Source: Trametopsis cervina
Lineage: Eukaryota; Basidiomycota; Agaricomycetes; Polyporales; Irpicaceae
Assembly: GCA_022385755.1 (NCBI GenBank)
Contig: MU278366.1
Location: 124,001-188,000, forward strand
DNA: 64,000 nt
Direction: 5' to 3'
The translations under genes and the position numbers were made by a program. Shown here piece by piece: positions 11,019 through 22,408 of the stretch (positions within the stretch are counted from its first letter, which is position 1; each line of letters begins with the position of its first letter). The notes under the pieces were generated by a model. That model was given only the letters and a program-made list of their open reading frames with translations. It had not been told where the DNA came from and made no database searches.

Positions 11019-13050
11019 ATGTCCGACTTTCCGCTCAGCCCATCGATCATATCGTCTATTTTTCCGGTGGGGGGGACGCTGGGTGTGTTGATAACTGGTG
11101 AGTGACTCATAACACGTAGGGTCGTGCTACATATTCATGCTATCGCATAGTCAGTCAATTGGGTGCTGCGTATGCTTCTCGATACTCATATTTCGACGCT
11201 CAACTGAAATGGAGTAACATGCTCGCCTAGACTCTACGGCGTCACGACCGTGCAGACCTTCATATACCATCAACACCGCGAGCGCGACCCCAAGGTGATG
11301 AGATACTCGGTGAGCAAGACAATATCCCAATCGCCCGCATCCACGCTGACATCGACGCAGATATACTTCCTATGGTACGTATCGTAAGCGTTAGCGTACT
11401 GCGCGGCTTCCCTCTTACACGCACGGTAGGGTCATTGATACTTTCCATTATATATGCGTGATCGACCTCTCTTATTTCTACTGCGTCAAGAATTTCGGCA
11501 ATATTTTCGGTCTGAATGCTCTTCCCTGGTGCGTATACACTTCTCATGCGCTGCTCGCGTCTGTGACATGTCTTTGCCTTTTGTAGGACATGGCCGGTGA
11601 GTTCCCCCATATTGACTTGGTAAATCAAGTCCCTGAGTGATTTGCCCCCCTCAGGCATTCATGGTCACGTCGGTGCGTCCTTATACGCCCCGATTATTTC
11701 TGTACATTCATACAACGGCACTCATTCTCTCAGGCAGTCAACGAGGTTCTCATCATAAGGTAATGGGGAGTATCTGAAAGACAAAGGCGCAAAAAACTGA
11801 TGCCGTGTATCTAGTTGGTATGTTCACCGTGTGTGGAAGCGTACGTTTCCTGAGCATCATTGTGTTGTGGGAGCGCAGCTTATGTATCCTTCAGTTTCCA
11901 GAAACATATGGGTGATCCTGCTCATTGTGAGCCCTGCAAGTAAGCTCCATGCTGGAACTGTCTCTGATGGCTGTTATTACAAAGGGGGTAGCTGCGGTGG
12001 CCACATGCGGTACGGCATTCTAGTCGTACATATTGTTACATTGGATTGCTCATCATGTCGGCGCATTTCTCCAGTTGGAGCTATGAGTAAGTCTTCGATG
12101 TGTGCTCGTGAAGGTGAATTAGGCTAAGCTTCCCCTCATAGCTCTTAGTGTACTCAGGTCAGTCAACACTCAACATCTAGTACATGTGGCCGCCAACACA
12201 ACACCGATTCCTACAGCGCGACGCACCCGACGATCCTCACATATCTTCAAGTAGCCCAAGCAAGTATTCGTTCACTGTAAATGCCCAATAGCATGCTCAT
12301 TGGACTCACTGCAGTGGCCAATGTACCTCTGGATTATCTCTCAGGTTGTCTCGGACGTCACCATTACCGTTTTTCTCACAACGTTCCTGCTCCGCAGAAA
12401 GACGGGCTTCGCACGGTGCGTGTTTGCACTACCGCCCCTTGCTTGTGCGCTCACAATAATGAATACGTAGGACAGGCTCGATGATCAACCTCATCATCAG
12501 CTATTCCATCAGCACGTCGTTCATAACGAGGTGAGTCAAGCTTGAATATCTTGAGTGGATGCTGCTTGCATACTCATGTTGTATGTACCGTAGCGCAACC
12601 AGTATCACTGTACTGGTGACTGTACGTGGTCCTCGTTGTCTCAGACCCATCCAAAGCTGACTCTACTTAGTATACGACAATGCCTGGTCGATTCTACTAT
12701 GTTGGCCTCGCAGCTCTACTACCCAAACGTATGTACCTCCACAAACCCCAAATTCAGAGAAACAGGCTACTGACTGCGATCGTTGCCCAGTCACACTCAA
12801 CTCTCTGCTCGCAATGCTGAACACGAGGGACTTCCTGAAGGGCAAAGTGTACCACGACAACGCCGAGCCATTGTCGATACATCTGTCACATCTCCCCAAC
12901 CCATCCGCGGAGGCGCCATCTGATCCGCAGACGCAGTCCATTGGAGAAATCATGGTGAGCGAAGAGTTCAATCTTTCGGGCATTGACCGTGACGTGGCTC
13001 TTTTCCAGCAGTTGGGCGTCCACGTGGAGAAGTCGACCATCCAGGTCTAG
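11019..13050 (+). CDS. DUF6534-type membrane protein, copy A3 (20 exons)
   Basis: This paralogue of about 300 aa has the full 20-exon layout and every junction in phase. It is the only A copy whose intron 4 has a standard GT donor (11,375). The intron before the 25-nt exon ends AAAG rather than CACAG. The last intron (after an ATG codon, donor GTGAGC) is removed before a final exon encoding QLGVHVEKSTIQV. Exon 14 encodes P-S-K-Y-S-F-T, followed by the V-S-D-V-T-I helix. The protein is predicted to be a multi-pass membrane protein of unknown role. It is the cleanest copy and the best template for annotating the rest. Confidence 0.8.
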
Positions 13051-14430
13051 TGCACCGTAGAACGAGGTCGTATATGCAAACATCATCGAGAAATTGCGTG
13101 TGAGGCTGCTTACGAATATATCAGAGTTAAGTTTACGACTGCGATCGACGCGCAGGAGCCCTACGTACTCCAACTCGCACTGCTTATTCACTTCACCGTG
13201 TACGTCAGGAGGAGTGTTTAGATACTGATGTTGTGCGTTATCAATGTGTGGCATCAGAAATTGAGTGCGGTCAACGGAGGCTCTCGGTCCGAGCGCCACA
13301 ACGCCATCAAGTTGGAGCTTAGCGATAGCATTCACCGCGATAGATGGCTGGTTCATCTGTCTCCTTTGTTCACGACCTCCTGGTGGTGAAGTTGTTTTGT
13401 AACGCCCACCCTTTCAATCTGGCCTCTCAAGCTGAAGCCGTAAACTACTTCCAAGGTCCTTGTAGCTGCCTCTCCAAAGCTGACGTGATGAAGTTCATTG
13501 CTTGTGATTTGAGCTCGCTGCTGCAGGGACCTGGAAGCCTTCTTGCGCCAACTTAATAGCAAAGATTCCTGCTTTCGGAAACTTCATATCGCCCAATACT
13601 GGATCCTGAAGTTGGAAGCTTTGCAGCTGCGTGGTCCGGACACCATCACTCAAAGTGTCGCTCCTACTGCGCTTCATGCCTCCATTCCTCATTCCAACAA
13701 CTACGATACGTCAGGACTTGGAGAGCACCCCGGTGGAGTAGGTGGCGGCGATGAATGTGTTGGTGAGAAAACGCTGAAACATTGGGCTGCGGGGCATACA
13801 TGTAACGACCCTGCGCGTTCTCTCCTCACAATAGGCAATACTTCATAAGAACATTGAAGGTTCCAATATTGGTAGTACGAAGCCCGTCTACCATCGGAAT
13901 CCCTCATCAGCTATGCGAGCCTAGTAGGGAAGCTCGCCAACATATTTCTCATCTTACATCTCCAGCCTTCAACTGTATCACGAATGACTATGATCAAGAC
14001 GACTGACAGCCAGCGTTTGTGACGGATCTCGTACGGGCATTGTTGGTACAGAGGTATAGGTATGATGAACGAGACACATTTGAGTACTACCTTCCCCTAT
14101 CTCGAGCTTCTCCATCTAAAATGTTGCTTTCATCAGGGATATACTATTCATTCGCGGAACAATGATGAGAAATGCTGATGGGCCTTGCACTGCGGTTTGG
14201 TGGCGCCGTCCCAAAGCTGAAATGTATACCAAGATGGGTCGAAGAACGCCAAATATGCCTCATTCACAAGCACAGCCGTAAGACGCTGCATGCGTTGCTT
14301 CAGGTTCAAGGACATCTGCACAGCCAAACATGGAATACGACTTGTTGTGCTATGGCTCCTTTGTTGCGGCTGAATCGCATATTCCCTCTATTTAAGCACT
14401 GTCTTTCTTTCAGTCCTCTCCACAAACATC
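13051..14430. repeat. A3-A4 spacer, shorter than the others
   Basis: No gene is supported. About 13,270-13,560 matches 290-540 and 5,140-5,420. This spacer lacks the roughly 0.7-kb block found at 1,600-2,300, 5,450-6,320, 9,750-10,500 and 17,100-17,920, so the A4 unit is the shortest. Confidence 0.5.
14389..14396 (+). promoter_or_regulatory. TATA-like box of A4
   Basis: TATTTAAG lies 42 bp before the A4 ATG and is identical to the A2 element. Confidence 0.6.
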
Positions 14431-16467
14431 ATGTCCGATATTTCCTCCGAACCCTCCATCCCGTCAACCGTATTTTCTAATTTGTCGCTAGGGGGGACAC
14501 TGGGTGTATCAGTAACTGGTGAGTGACTTACACCGCCGAGGGTTTTTGGCATACATTCACGCTGGCGAGTCACAGTTGCTCAACTAGGTGCCGCGTATGT
14601 TGCTCGACATACTCATATGTAGACGTCCAACTGAGACAGAGTAACATATTTCTCTCAGACTCTACGGCGTCACGACCGTGCAGACCTTTATATATCACCA
14701 GCATCGCGAACGTGACCCCAAAGTGCTGAGATATTCGGTGAGCAAGCTCTCAGCCGCCCAGCTCCGCGCTGACGTTGGCGTAGATATACCTGCTATGGCA
14801 CGTATCATGAGCTTCGCGTGATGTGCGGTCTCCCACTTATACCCATTGTAGGGTCATCGATTCCTTCCAGTTCATATGCGTGTGCCACCTCACGTACTTC
14901 TACTGCGTCAAGAATTTTGGTAATCTGATGGGTCTGAATGACCTCCCTTGGCACGTATGCTCTTACAGTGCACTACTCTCTTTAGTGACATGTTTTCTCC
15001 TTTCGAAGGACATGGCCAGTGAGTTTCCTTATATCGAGTTGGAAAGTTGTGTCCCTGAGTGGTATTTCCTGTGCAGGCGTTCACGATCACGTCAGTGCGT
15101 CGTTATCCTCTCTGCTGTACACTCAGACAACAATGCTCACTGTCTCTCAGACAATCAACGGCGCTCTCGTTACAGGGTAATAAGACATATTCAGGAGATA
15201 ACATCGCAAGCTGAATTCCTACATTTAGCTGGTACGCTCACCGTCTGTGGAAGCGTATGTTTTTTGAATGACACTGTGTTGCCGGAGCGTAGCTGATGCA
15301 TTATCTAGTCTCGAGAAATATATGGGTGGTACTCCTGATTGTGAGTTTTGAAAACGAGCATGATGCTTCAAGCTGTCTCTGATCGGTATGATACACAGGG
15401 GATAACTGCGGTATTGACGTTCGGTACGGCAATGTTGGCATATATTATTCCGTCGCAATATTCATTTAATCGGCGCATGTCTGTAGTCGGGACTATGAGT
15501 AAGCGATGAATGCGTCCCAATAAAGTTTAAGCTGAACTCCCTTCTCACAGTTCTTGGTATATTTAGGTCAGTCAACGTACGGTATCTAGTGCCTGTAGCC
15601 CCCAACACCAACGTTATACAGTATAAAACACCGGACACTCATCGCATACAGTCAAATAGCCCAAGCAAGTACTGGCTCGCCGTAAATGTCCAATAGCATG
15701 CTCATTAGACCCACTGTAGTGGCCGTGGTACCTCGGAGGCATCTCTCAGACCATCACGTATGTCACCATCACCATTTTCTTAACAGCGTTCCTGCTTCGC
15801 AGAAAGACGGGCTTTGGACGGTAAGCACCCGCCTGGATACCACTCCTTGCTTGCACGCTCACAGGGGCGAACCTGCAGGACCAGCTCCACTATCAACCTT
15901 ATCATTATGTACTCTTTCGGTACATGTCTCATAACGAGGTGAGTCATGCTTGAACGTCCTGAGCCGATGCTACTTCTGTACTGATGCTGCACCAACTGAA
16001 GCGCCACTAATATTGCTATGCTGGTGACCGTACGTGGTTGTTGTTTCATGCCCATCCAAGGCTGACCCTTGTCAGTATGCAACACTGCCTGGTCGGTTTT
16101 ACCATGCCGGTCTCGCAGGCCTACTACCCAAGCGTACGTATTCCTACGCACTCCACGTTCTGAGAAACATACAGCTGACTATGGCCGTTGTTCAGTCACA
16201 CTCAACTCTCTGCTTGCAATGCTAAACACGAGGGACTTCCTGAGGAGCAAGATGTACAACGACAAAGCCGAGCCTGTGTCGATACGTTTGTCACGTCTCC
16301 CCGACTGCTCTGTGGAGGCGGTGGCTGGTACGCAGACTCTGCCTTGTACAGGAGATGGCATGGTGAGAGAAATGTTCGATCCTTCGAGAAACAGCCGTGT
16401 TGCAATCTTTTCCCAGCAATTGGACGTTCAGGTCGAGAAGTCGGTTCCAGGCTTAGTGCACTGTTGA
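14431..16467 (+). CDS. DUF6534-type membrane protein, copy A4 (altered C-terminal tail)
   Basis: This A-type paralogue of about 300 aa has 20 exons in phase. It uses GC donors at intron 4 (14,798) and also at intron 5 (14,951), and intron 5 ends CGAAG. The last exon has lost bases relative to the other copies, so the usual S-V-I-Q-V stop tail becomes S-V-P-G-L-V-H-C before a TGA. The first exon is 9 nt longer than in A1. The core helices and the LNSLLAMLNTRDFL block are intact. The tail change is small and may be tolerated; I treat the gene as probably functional. Confidence 0.75.
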
Positions 16468-18607
16468 ACTGTACGAAAGAGCTCGTTAATGCAAATATAA
16501 TGGTAACATGTGAGACTAGGGAGGTGGCGTACAAACGTCGCGTCAGTAGACACATGTCTACGAATGTACTGCTGTGAGTAGCACAAACCCCTGTCCTGGA
16601 TGCCCGCCCTCCGTGCTCTAGTCGCCGCACACTATGAGCAGAGCGACGCCTTCCACTCACTTATCTATAGCAGTTTCATTCAAGTGCGTTCACGTGTCAA
16701 GAGCCTCGATTCGAGCTTGTTACTGTGCAGACATAAAAGCTCCGCCGGCTTGAGGCCAACCCTCCGCTTTCGAAAACCCCGCGGGAAAGCCAGCGACTCT
16801 ACGTCGAGTTTTGCAGGAAGACGAACAATGACCGTTGCCGGAGCGAGCAACCCGAACACGCCGGGTATGTACTCTTTCCTTCATCCAAAACACCGAAGTA
16901 GGCATCGTGTTACTCACGGTGCCACTTCTAAGGTCCCGTCAACTTCCCGCCTTCCAAGGCCGTAGGTGTGAATGGACTCAACGAACAGCTGACAGCATCT
17001 TTCGGTGAGTTGTAATGGTACACGCGACCTCCAGAGTTGATAAAATTGATCCAATGGTCATCCGCCCTCTGTTCTCTCAGCCGAGTGGTCATCGCTCATA
17101 TATAATTCAACTCTTTGCACGCACTGTTCTAGGGGCTATATTTTCCACTAGCACCGTTAGTTTATGCGGTCTCGTGGATATGGTACCTTGTCGGTGTCAG
17201 AAGGCGTATCGGATAGGCTGATCGCCGTCACTCTAGTCACCGGTCTATTTGCATGCCAGAGATATAGTCGTGAGTACGCTTGACAGTACTCAACATGTAA
17301 ATACTCTAGCTTTCAGAAACCTCGCGGTAGCAAGCCAGTCACTCTTCATCCGGTTACGCAAGAACACTCGCGTAGACGCGCGAACGTGATTACTCCTAAA
17401 GCCCGCCATCAGCCTGAGCCTGGCAGCGTAACACGCAGGATACAATACACGCTCTCGGGATCCCTTGCGATGCTAACACTTACCTCGCGCTCCAGTTCAG
17501 CATCTCGCTCCCTCTCACGAATCTGACATGCTGACCACCGGGAGCAGGCGTAATCTCACTGACAGTATCGCTCCCGAACTTCCGTTTGCTTTCCGCGTTC
17601 CAAAAGGTGTGACGGCTGCTGAAGGTGAGGGAAACGCTAATGATCTGGTGAGCGAGTACCAACTTATGAGACGTCAGAATCTGATGACATATCGAGAGTT
17701 GTAGTTCCCTGTCATAGGAGTATATTAACAACCCCCGAATAAAGTCCATCTCAGGAAAGATTTCGAAGTGGTGGTCGGTGATAGATCACCAACCCTTCTC
17801 GTAGCTCCGGGATACATCTTCACGGCACTGTATCTGTCCTGCGGTCAGTAATCACACGCGTCTTTGCGCTTATAGCTTTATCTGAATAATCTGTGCAGGT
17901 CAAGAACGCCTTCATCCTTCAGAACAACGGCACCAGTGGCACAAGCATCAGTCCCCTCACCACCTCTAAAGAGATCAAGCAGGTTGGTTGCCGTCGCTCT
18001 GACGGCCTGTTCATCTAAGCCCAACACTTAAGATGTTGGCTCGAGCACAATACGGCAGTACAAAGCCTGTCTATCGTCCGGGCCTCTCATCACCTAATTG
18101 GACCTGGTAGGGAAGCCAACGCGTCTCCATCTTACGGCTCCAGTAATCAATACGCATAACCAAGGGCTATGGTTATCACCGCTAACAGTCGGAGTTTGCG
18201 GCGCATCTTGTCCGGGCGTTGTTGGTGCAGAGGTACGGACATGATGAGCGAGCGTATTTGAGTAAATGTCGCTCCCCAGATTAAGGTCCTCTATCTCAAA
18301 CGCTGTTTTCATCAAGATCGTATTTGCTCGGGAAAACGATGATGAAATCTGCTGATGAACTCTGTACCGCGGATTCGTGGCGAAACTGGTCAGGGAACGC
18401 CAAAGGGGCCTCATTTTCCAAGCGCACTCTCAAAAGGCTACATGCGTTGCTCCAGGACCAAGGGCATCTACACAGCCGAACACCGCATAACACCTCTCAT
18501 GCTACTGTTTCTCTGTTGCTGCAGACGCACGTCAGCTCGCGCATTCACTCTACTTAAGCACGCACTCCTGTCCATGACCTATCTTTTTCAGCCCTTCGAA
18601 CGGTATC
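16468..18607. repeat. A4-A5 spacer with shared repeat blocks
   Basis: No gene is supported. About 16,760-16,970 matches 9,360-9,520 closely, and 17,100-17,990 matches 1,600-2,330 and 5,450-6,350. Confidence 0.55.
18551..18558 (+). promoter_or_regulatory. TATA-like box of A5
   Basis: TACTTAAG lies 57 bp before the A5 ATG, aligned with the elements of the other A genes. Confidence 0.5.
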
Positions 18608-20629
18608 ATGTCTGACATTCCATTTAACCCGTTGATCGTATTTCCTTTTATTTCGCTAGGGGGGACGCTGGGTGTATTGGTAGCCGGTGAGTGATTAATA
18701 CGTAAATCTCAACCACACATTCACACTAGTCGACCACAGTGGCTTGTTTAGGCTCTGCGTATGCTGTTCGCCATATTCATGGTCCGACGTCCAACTGAAA
18801 CGGAGTGACATGCTCTCCCAGACTTTACGGTATCACGACCGTGCAGACCTTCATATACCACCAACACCGCGAGCGTGACCCCATAACTCTCAGATACTCG
18901 GTGAGCAATATGCCAGCCACCCCCATCCGCGCTGACATAGGCGCAGGTGTACCTGCTATGGCACGTATCGTGACCATCATGTGATATACGGCCTCCCATT
19001 TACGCCCGTTGTAGGATTATCGATACCTTTCAGTTCATATGCATGCTCCACATCACCTACTTCTACTGCGTGAAGAATTTCGGCAATATATTCGGTCTAA
19101 ACGACATTCCTTGGTGCGTACACTCTTCTGAGACACTGCTGGGGTCTGTGACATGTTTCCTCCTTTTGCAGGACATGGCCGGTGAGTTCCCCTATATCGA
19201 GCTGGAAACTTATGCCCTTGAGCGATGTTTCCTATGCAGGCATTTACGTTCACGTCAGTGCGTCACTGTCCTTTCCGTTGTACGCCCATATAACAGCACT
19301 CATATTCTTTCAGGTTCTAAACGGTCTTCTTGTCACAGGGTAAGAGGGAGTATCCCAGGAGATAACACTGTAAACTGACGTCCCATGTTTAGCTGGTACG
19401 CTCACCGTCTGTGGAAGCGTATGTTTCTTCTTTGAGTTGCGTTGTGTTGCGGGGGCACAGCTGATGTATCCTTCAGTCTCGAGGAATATATGGGTCATAT
19501 TGGTAATTGTAAGTCCTGAAAGTAAGCATGTTGCTTCGAAACGTCCCCAACCGTTTTATTACACAGGGGACGGCTGCGGTATTGACATTTGGTACGGCAT
19601 CCTGTCCGAATATATGAATTCGCCGCATTATTCATTGTATATACACGTGTCTCTAGTTGGGGGCATAGGTAGGTCGTAATGTATCCCAATGAAGGTGACT
19701 CAGGCTGAATTTCATTCTCACAGCTCTTAGTGTACTCACGTCAGTCAGCATGCAAAATCTAGTACCTGTGGCCACCAAAACCATTTTTTTACAGCGTGGA
19801 AAACCCGACGATTCTCGCATACGTTCAGATAGCCCAAGCAAGTGTTCACTCACTGTAAAGGCCCAATAGCATGCTCATTAGATTTACCGTAGTGGCCATG
19901 GTACCTCTGGGTCAGCTCTCAGATTGTTTCGGACGTCACTATTACAGTCTCTCTCACAGTGTCCCTGCTTCGCAGGAAGACGGGATTTTCACGGTATGTG
20001 TTTGCGCGGCTACTCCTTGCACGCTCACAACGGCGAATGCGCAGGACCGGCTCGATCATCAACCTGATTATTATGTACTCTCTCAGTACTTGTCTCATAA
20101 CAAGGTGTGTCAAATTTGAATATTCTGGACCGATGTTCCTTCCGTGCTCATGCCGCATGAACCCAAGTGCTACTAATATTGCTATGCTGGTGACTGTACG
20201 TCGTCGTCACTGCCTCATGCCCGTTTACATACAACTCTTGTCAGGGCAATGTAGTTCCTGGACGGTTCTACCATGTCGGCCTTGCGGTTCTGTCACCCAA
20301 GCGTACGTATTTCCATGAGCCGCAAATTCATATAAGCATGTGGGGCTGACTCCGACCACCGCCCCAGTCACGCTTAACTCTCTGCTCGCGATGCTGAACA
20401 CGAGGAATTTCCTGAGAAGTAAGATATACCACGACAATAGCGAGCCGGTGTCGATACATCTGTCGCGCCTCCCCGACTCCTCTGCGGAGGCGCGGTCTGA
20501 TCCGCAGTCGCAGTCCGGGGGAGAAAGCATGGTGAGCAAAGCGTTAGGTCCTTCAAGCGAAACAACCGTGACGCCACTCATTTCTAGCAATTGGGAATTC
20601 ACATCGAGAAGTCGGTCACTCAGGCATAA
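18608..20629 (+). CDS. DUF6534-type membrane protein, copy A5 (20 exons)
   Basis: This is the fifth A-type paralogue, about 300 aa, with all 20 exons in phase. Intron 4 has a GC donor (18,961). An apparent TAG at about 20,586 is the acceptor of the last intron, after which the final exon encodes QLGIHIEKSVTQA. The variable part just before it carries a one-base insertion, but this lies inside the intron and is harmless. Without allowing for that intron the gene would wrongly look frameshifted. Multi-pass membrane protein of unknown function. Confidence 0.8.
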
Positions 20630-21113
20630 TACTTGCGCAACAATGCTCGTAGCACCCATAAGATCATGTTGAATATTTAGATGCCTAATCATAAGTAACA
20701 AATAAACACTGCATCCATATGGGTATATAATATATATATATATGCGCTCAGCCATGCATCGGTGACCATCTCGAACAAGGCAAAGACTCAGTATGCTACG
20801 ATCGATGCCTTCCACATAACGTCCATCCACAAATCGTTTGGAGGCTGCATGCGTTTGTACGTCATCTGAATCGTTCCAAGCGCTGTTCTCCCTGGACTGG
20901 AGACTTCTGCTGTCGCTGGCTCGCTGTGGAGGTGGGTAGGTGTGTACTGGGAAGAGAAAAGACCCTGACCAGCAGCTCGGAAGGAGAAGGGAGAGAACGC
21001 GATCTTTGGCGCTGTCGAATAAATCTTTAGCTCGCGATCATTGTCAACATCGTTGTTCCCGTACCGTGAGCCATACTGAACTTTCTCGCTGGAGATACGC
21101 GTCAAAATACAGG
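20630..21113. other. Spacer at the right end of the A array
   Basis: No gene is seen. It holds a TA run at about 20,726-20,743, and the DNA after it resembles the start of the window (about 25-90). This marks the array boundary. Confidence 0.5.
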
Positions 21114-22389
21114 TCAAATTGGATGCGATGGGATCAACGTACGCCGATATTTGAAGTCGGGAAAGCTACCGGCATATGAATCATTCAAGGGCGGCTCCAT
21201 GGAAGGAAACTCGATTTGTTGACTGAGATAGATTAATTGGAAGTCATGTTTCAGCATGCCAGATAACGAACGTACCTGGGGAAATCGAATTCTTCGTCGC
21301 AAATTGGTTTGTACAGTGGCTCAAGCCTACATCCCTCTACTTCATCCCAATCAATTCCTGAGAACCAGGTATGGCCGCGTAAATCTAATTTTCCAATGCC
21401 ATTACGCATAAATGGCTCCGCGCTGAGAAGGCTCAAGACTACGTCCTGTACAGGCTGACTGTACTCGGAGAGGAAACGAGCGAGCTTGTCGATATTCTTT
21501 GGCGTCCAGCCAACGAGCATTTGGTACAACATAGCTCCCAGAGCGTACCAATCCGCAGGTGGTGTAACGAGTTCATCCCGGAGTACCTCATGAAAAGTGT
21601 GGGTTAGAATGCCAATAGTAAGTATGTAATACATACCTCTGGAGCAATGTAGTTTTGCAGGTAATGGAAGGTAGCTTTATCATAGCACAGAGGCTGGGGT
21701 GAGCTAGCAGACGGATATGCATATGTGAAACCACACAGTTTGATGTGACCGCTAGCAGCAATGAGACAGTTCCGGGGGTTGAGAGCTCCGTGGACGACAT
21801 TGTGGCCATGAAGGAAGCTGATAGCAGACACAAGCTCGGCAGCATAGAATCTCGCGATGTGCTCGGATAGTTTCTGCTTTGCGTGTTCCCTGTGAGCCTC
21901 AGAGATGCTAGGGAAAGCGAACGACGAACCGTGAAACGCTGCAAAAGGTGATGTAAAGATACCTCGGAGACATAATCTGTGACAACAAAGAGATGGTCGT
22001 GATCTTGAAAAGCAGTAAAATACTGCACCACGAATGGGCTCTGAGCTGCTCGCAAAGCTTGAAGTCCTCTGCGGATGTACATCGATTGACCTAAATCGAC
22101 GATCTTCTGCTTCTGAATAATCTTGATCGCACAGGTGCGTCCTGTTTGGACGCTCTGGGCTGGCAAACAATTCAGAATCTACGCCGCCCAGTATGCGTAG
22201 TCCCTCACCAAGATGTACGTGCGCCAACGAGTCTTCATGATTTGCTAGCGACTTCCCAATACGATACTCGGCAAGGGTCACGCCAGCATCCGAATCATCG
22301 CAAGGTTCTTCGTCAAGAGGAACAAGAGTGCCAACTAGAATGGCGATACCTGTCAGTAATATAAGAATGCGAAGCAAACCCTCCGACAT
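21114..22389 (-). CDS. Kinase-fold protein lacking catalytic motifs (predicted pseudokinase) with N-terminal hydrophobic segment
   Basis: Five exons (22389-22209, 22159-21963, 21897-21637, 21586-21276, 21222-21114) give 352 aa in phase. A hydrophobic stretch at about residues 5-24 could be a membrane anchor. The fold follows AGC/CAMK-type serine/threonine kinases: Y-R-I-G-K-S-L at the start of the domain, the A-I-K lysine (about K73), H-G-A-L-N-P-R-N in place of HRDxKxxN (about 162-169), C-G-F in place of DFG (about 181-183), A-P-E (about 211-213), then a D-W-Y-A-L-G helix. The glycine loop has no glycines, and both catalytic aspartates are replaced (A164, G182). ATP hydrolysis is therefore unlikely; a scaffold or regulatory role is inference. 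It lies 19 bp after the likely stop of the upstream gene. Confidence 0.75.
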
Positions 22390-22408
22390 ACCGCCCGTAT
22401 TGTCGACT

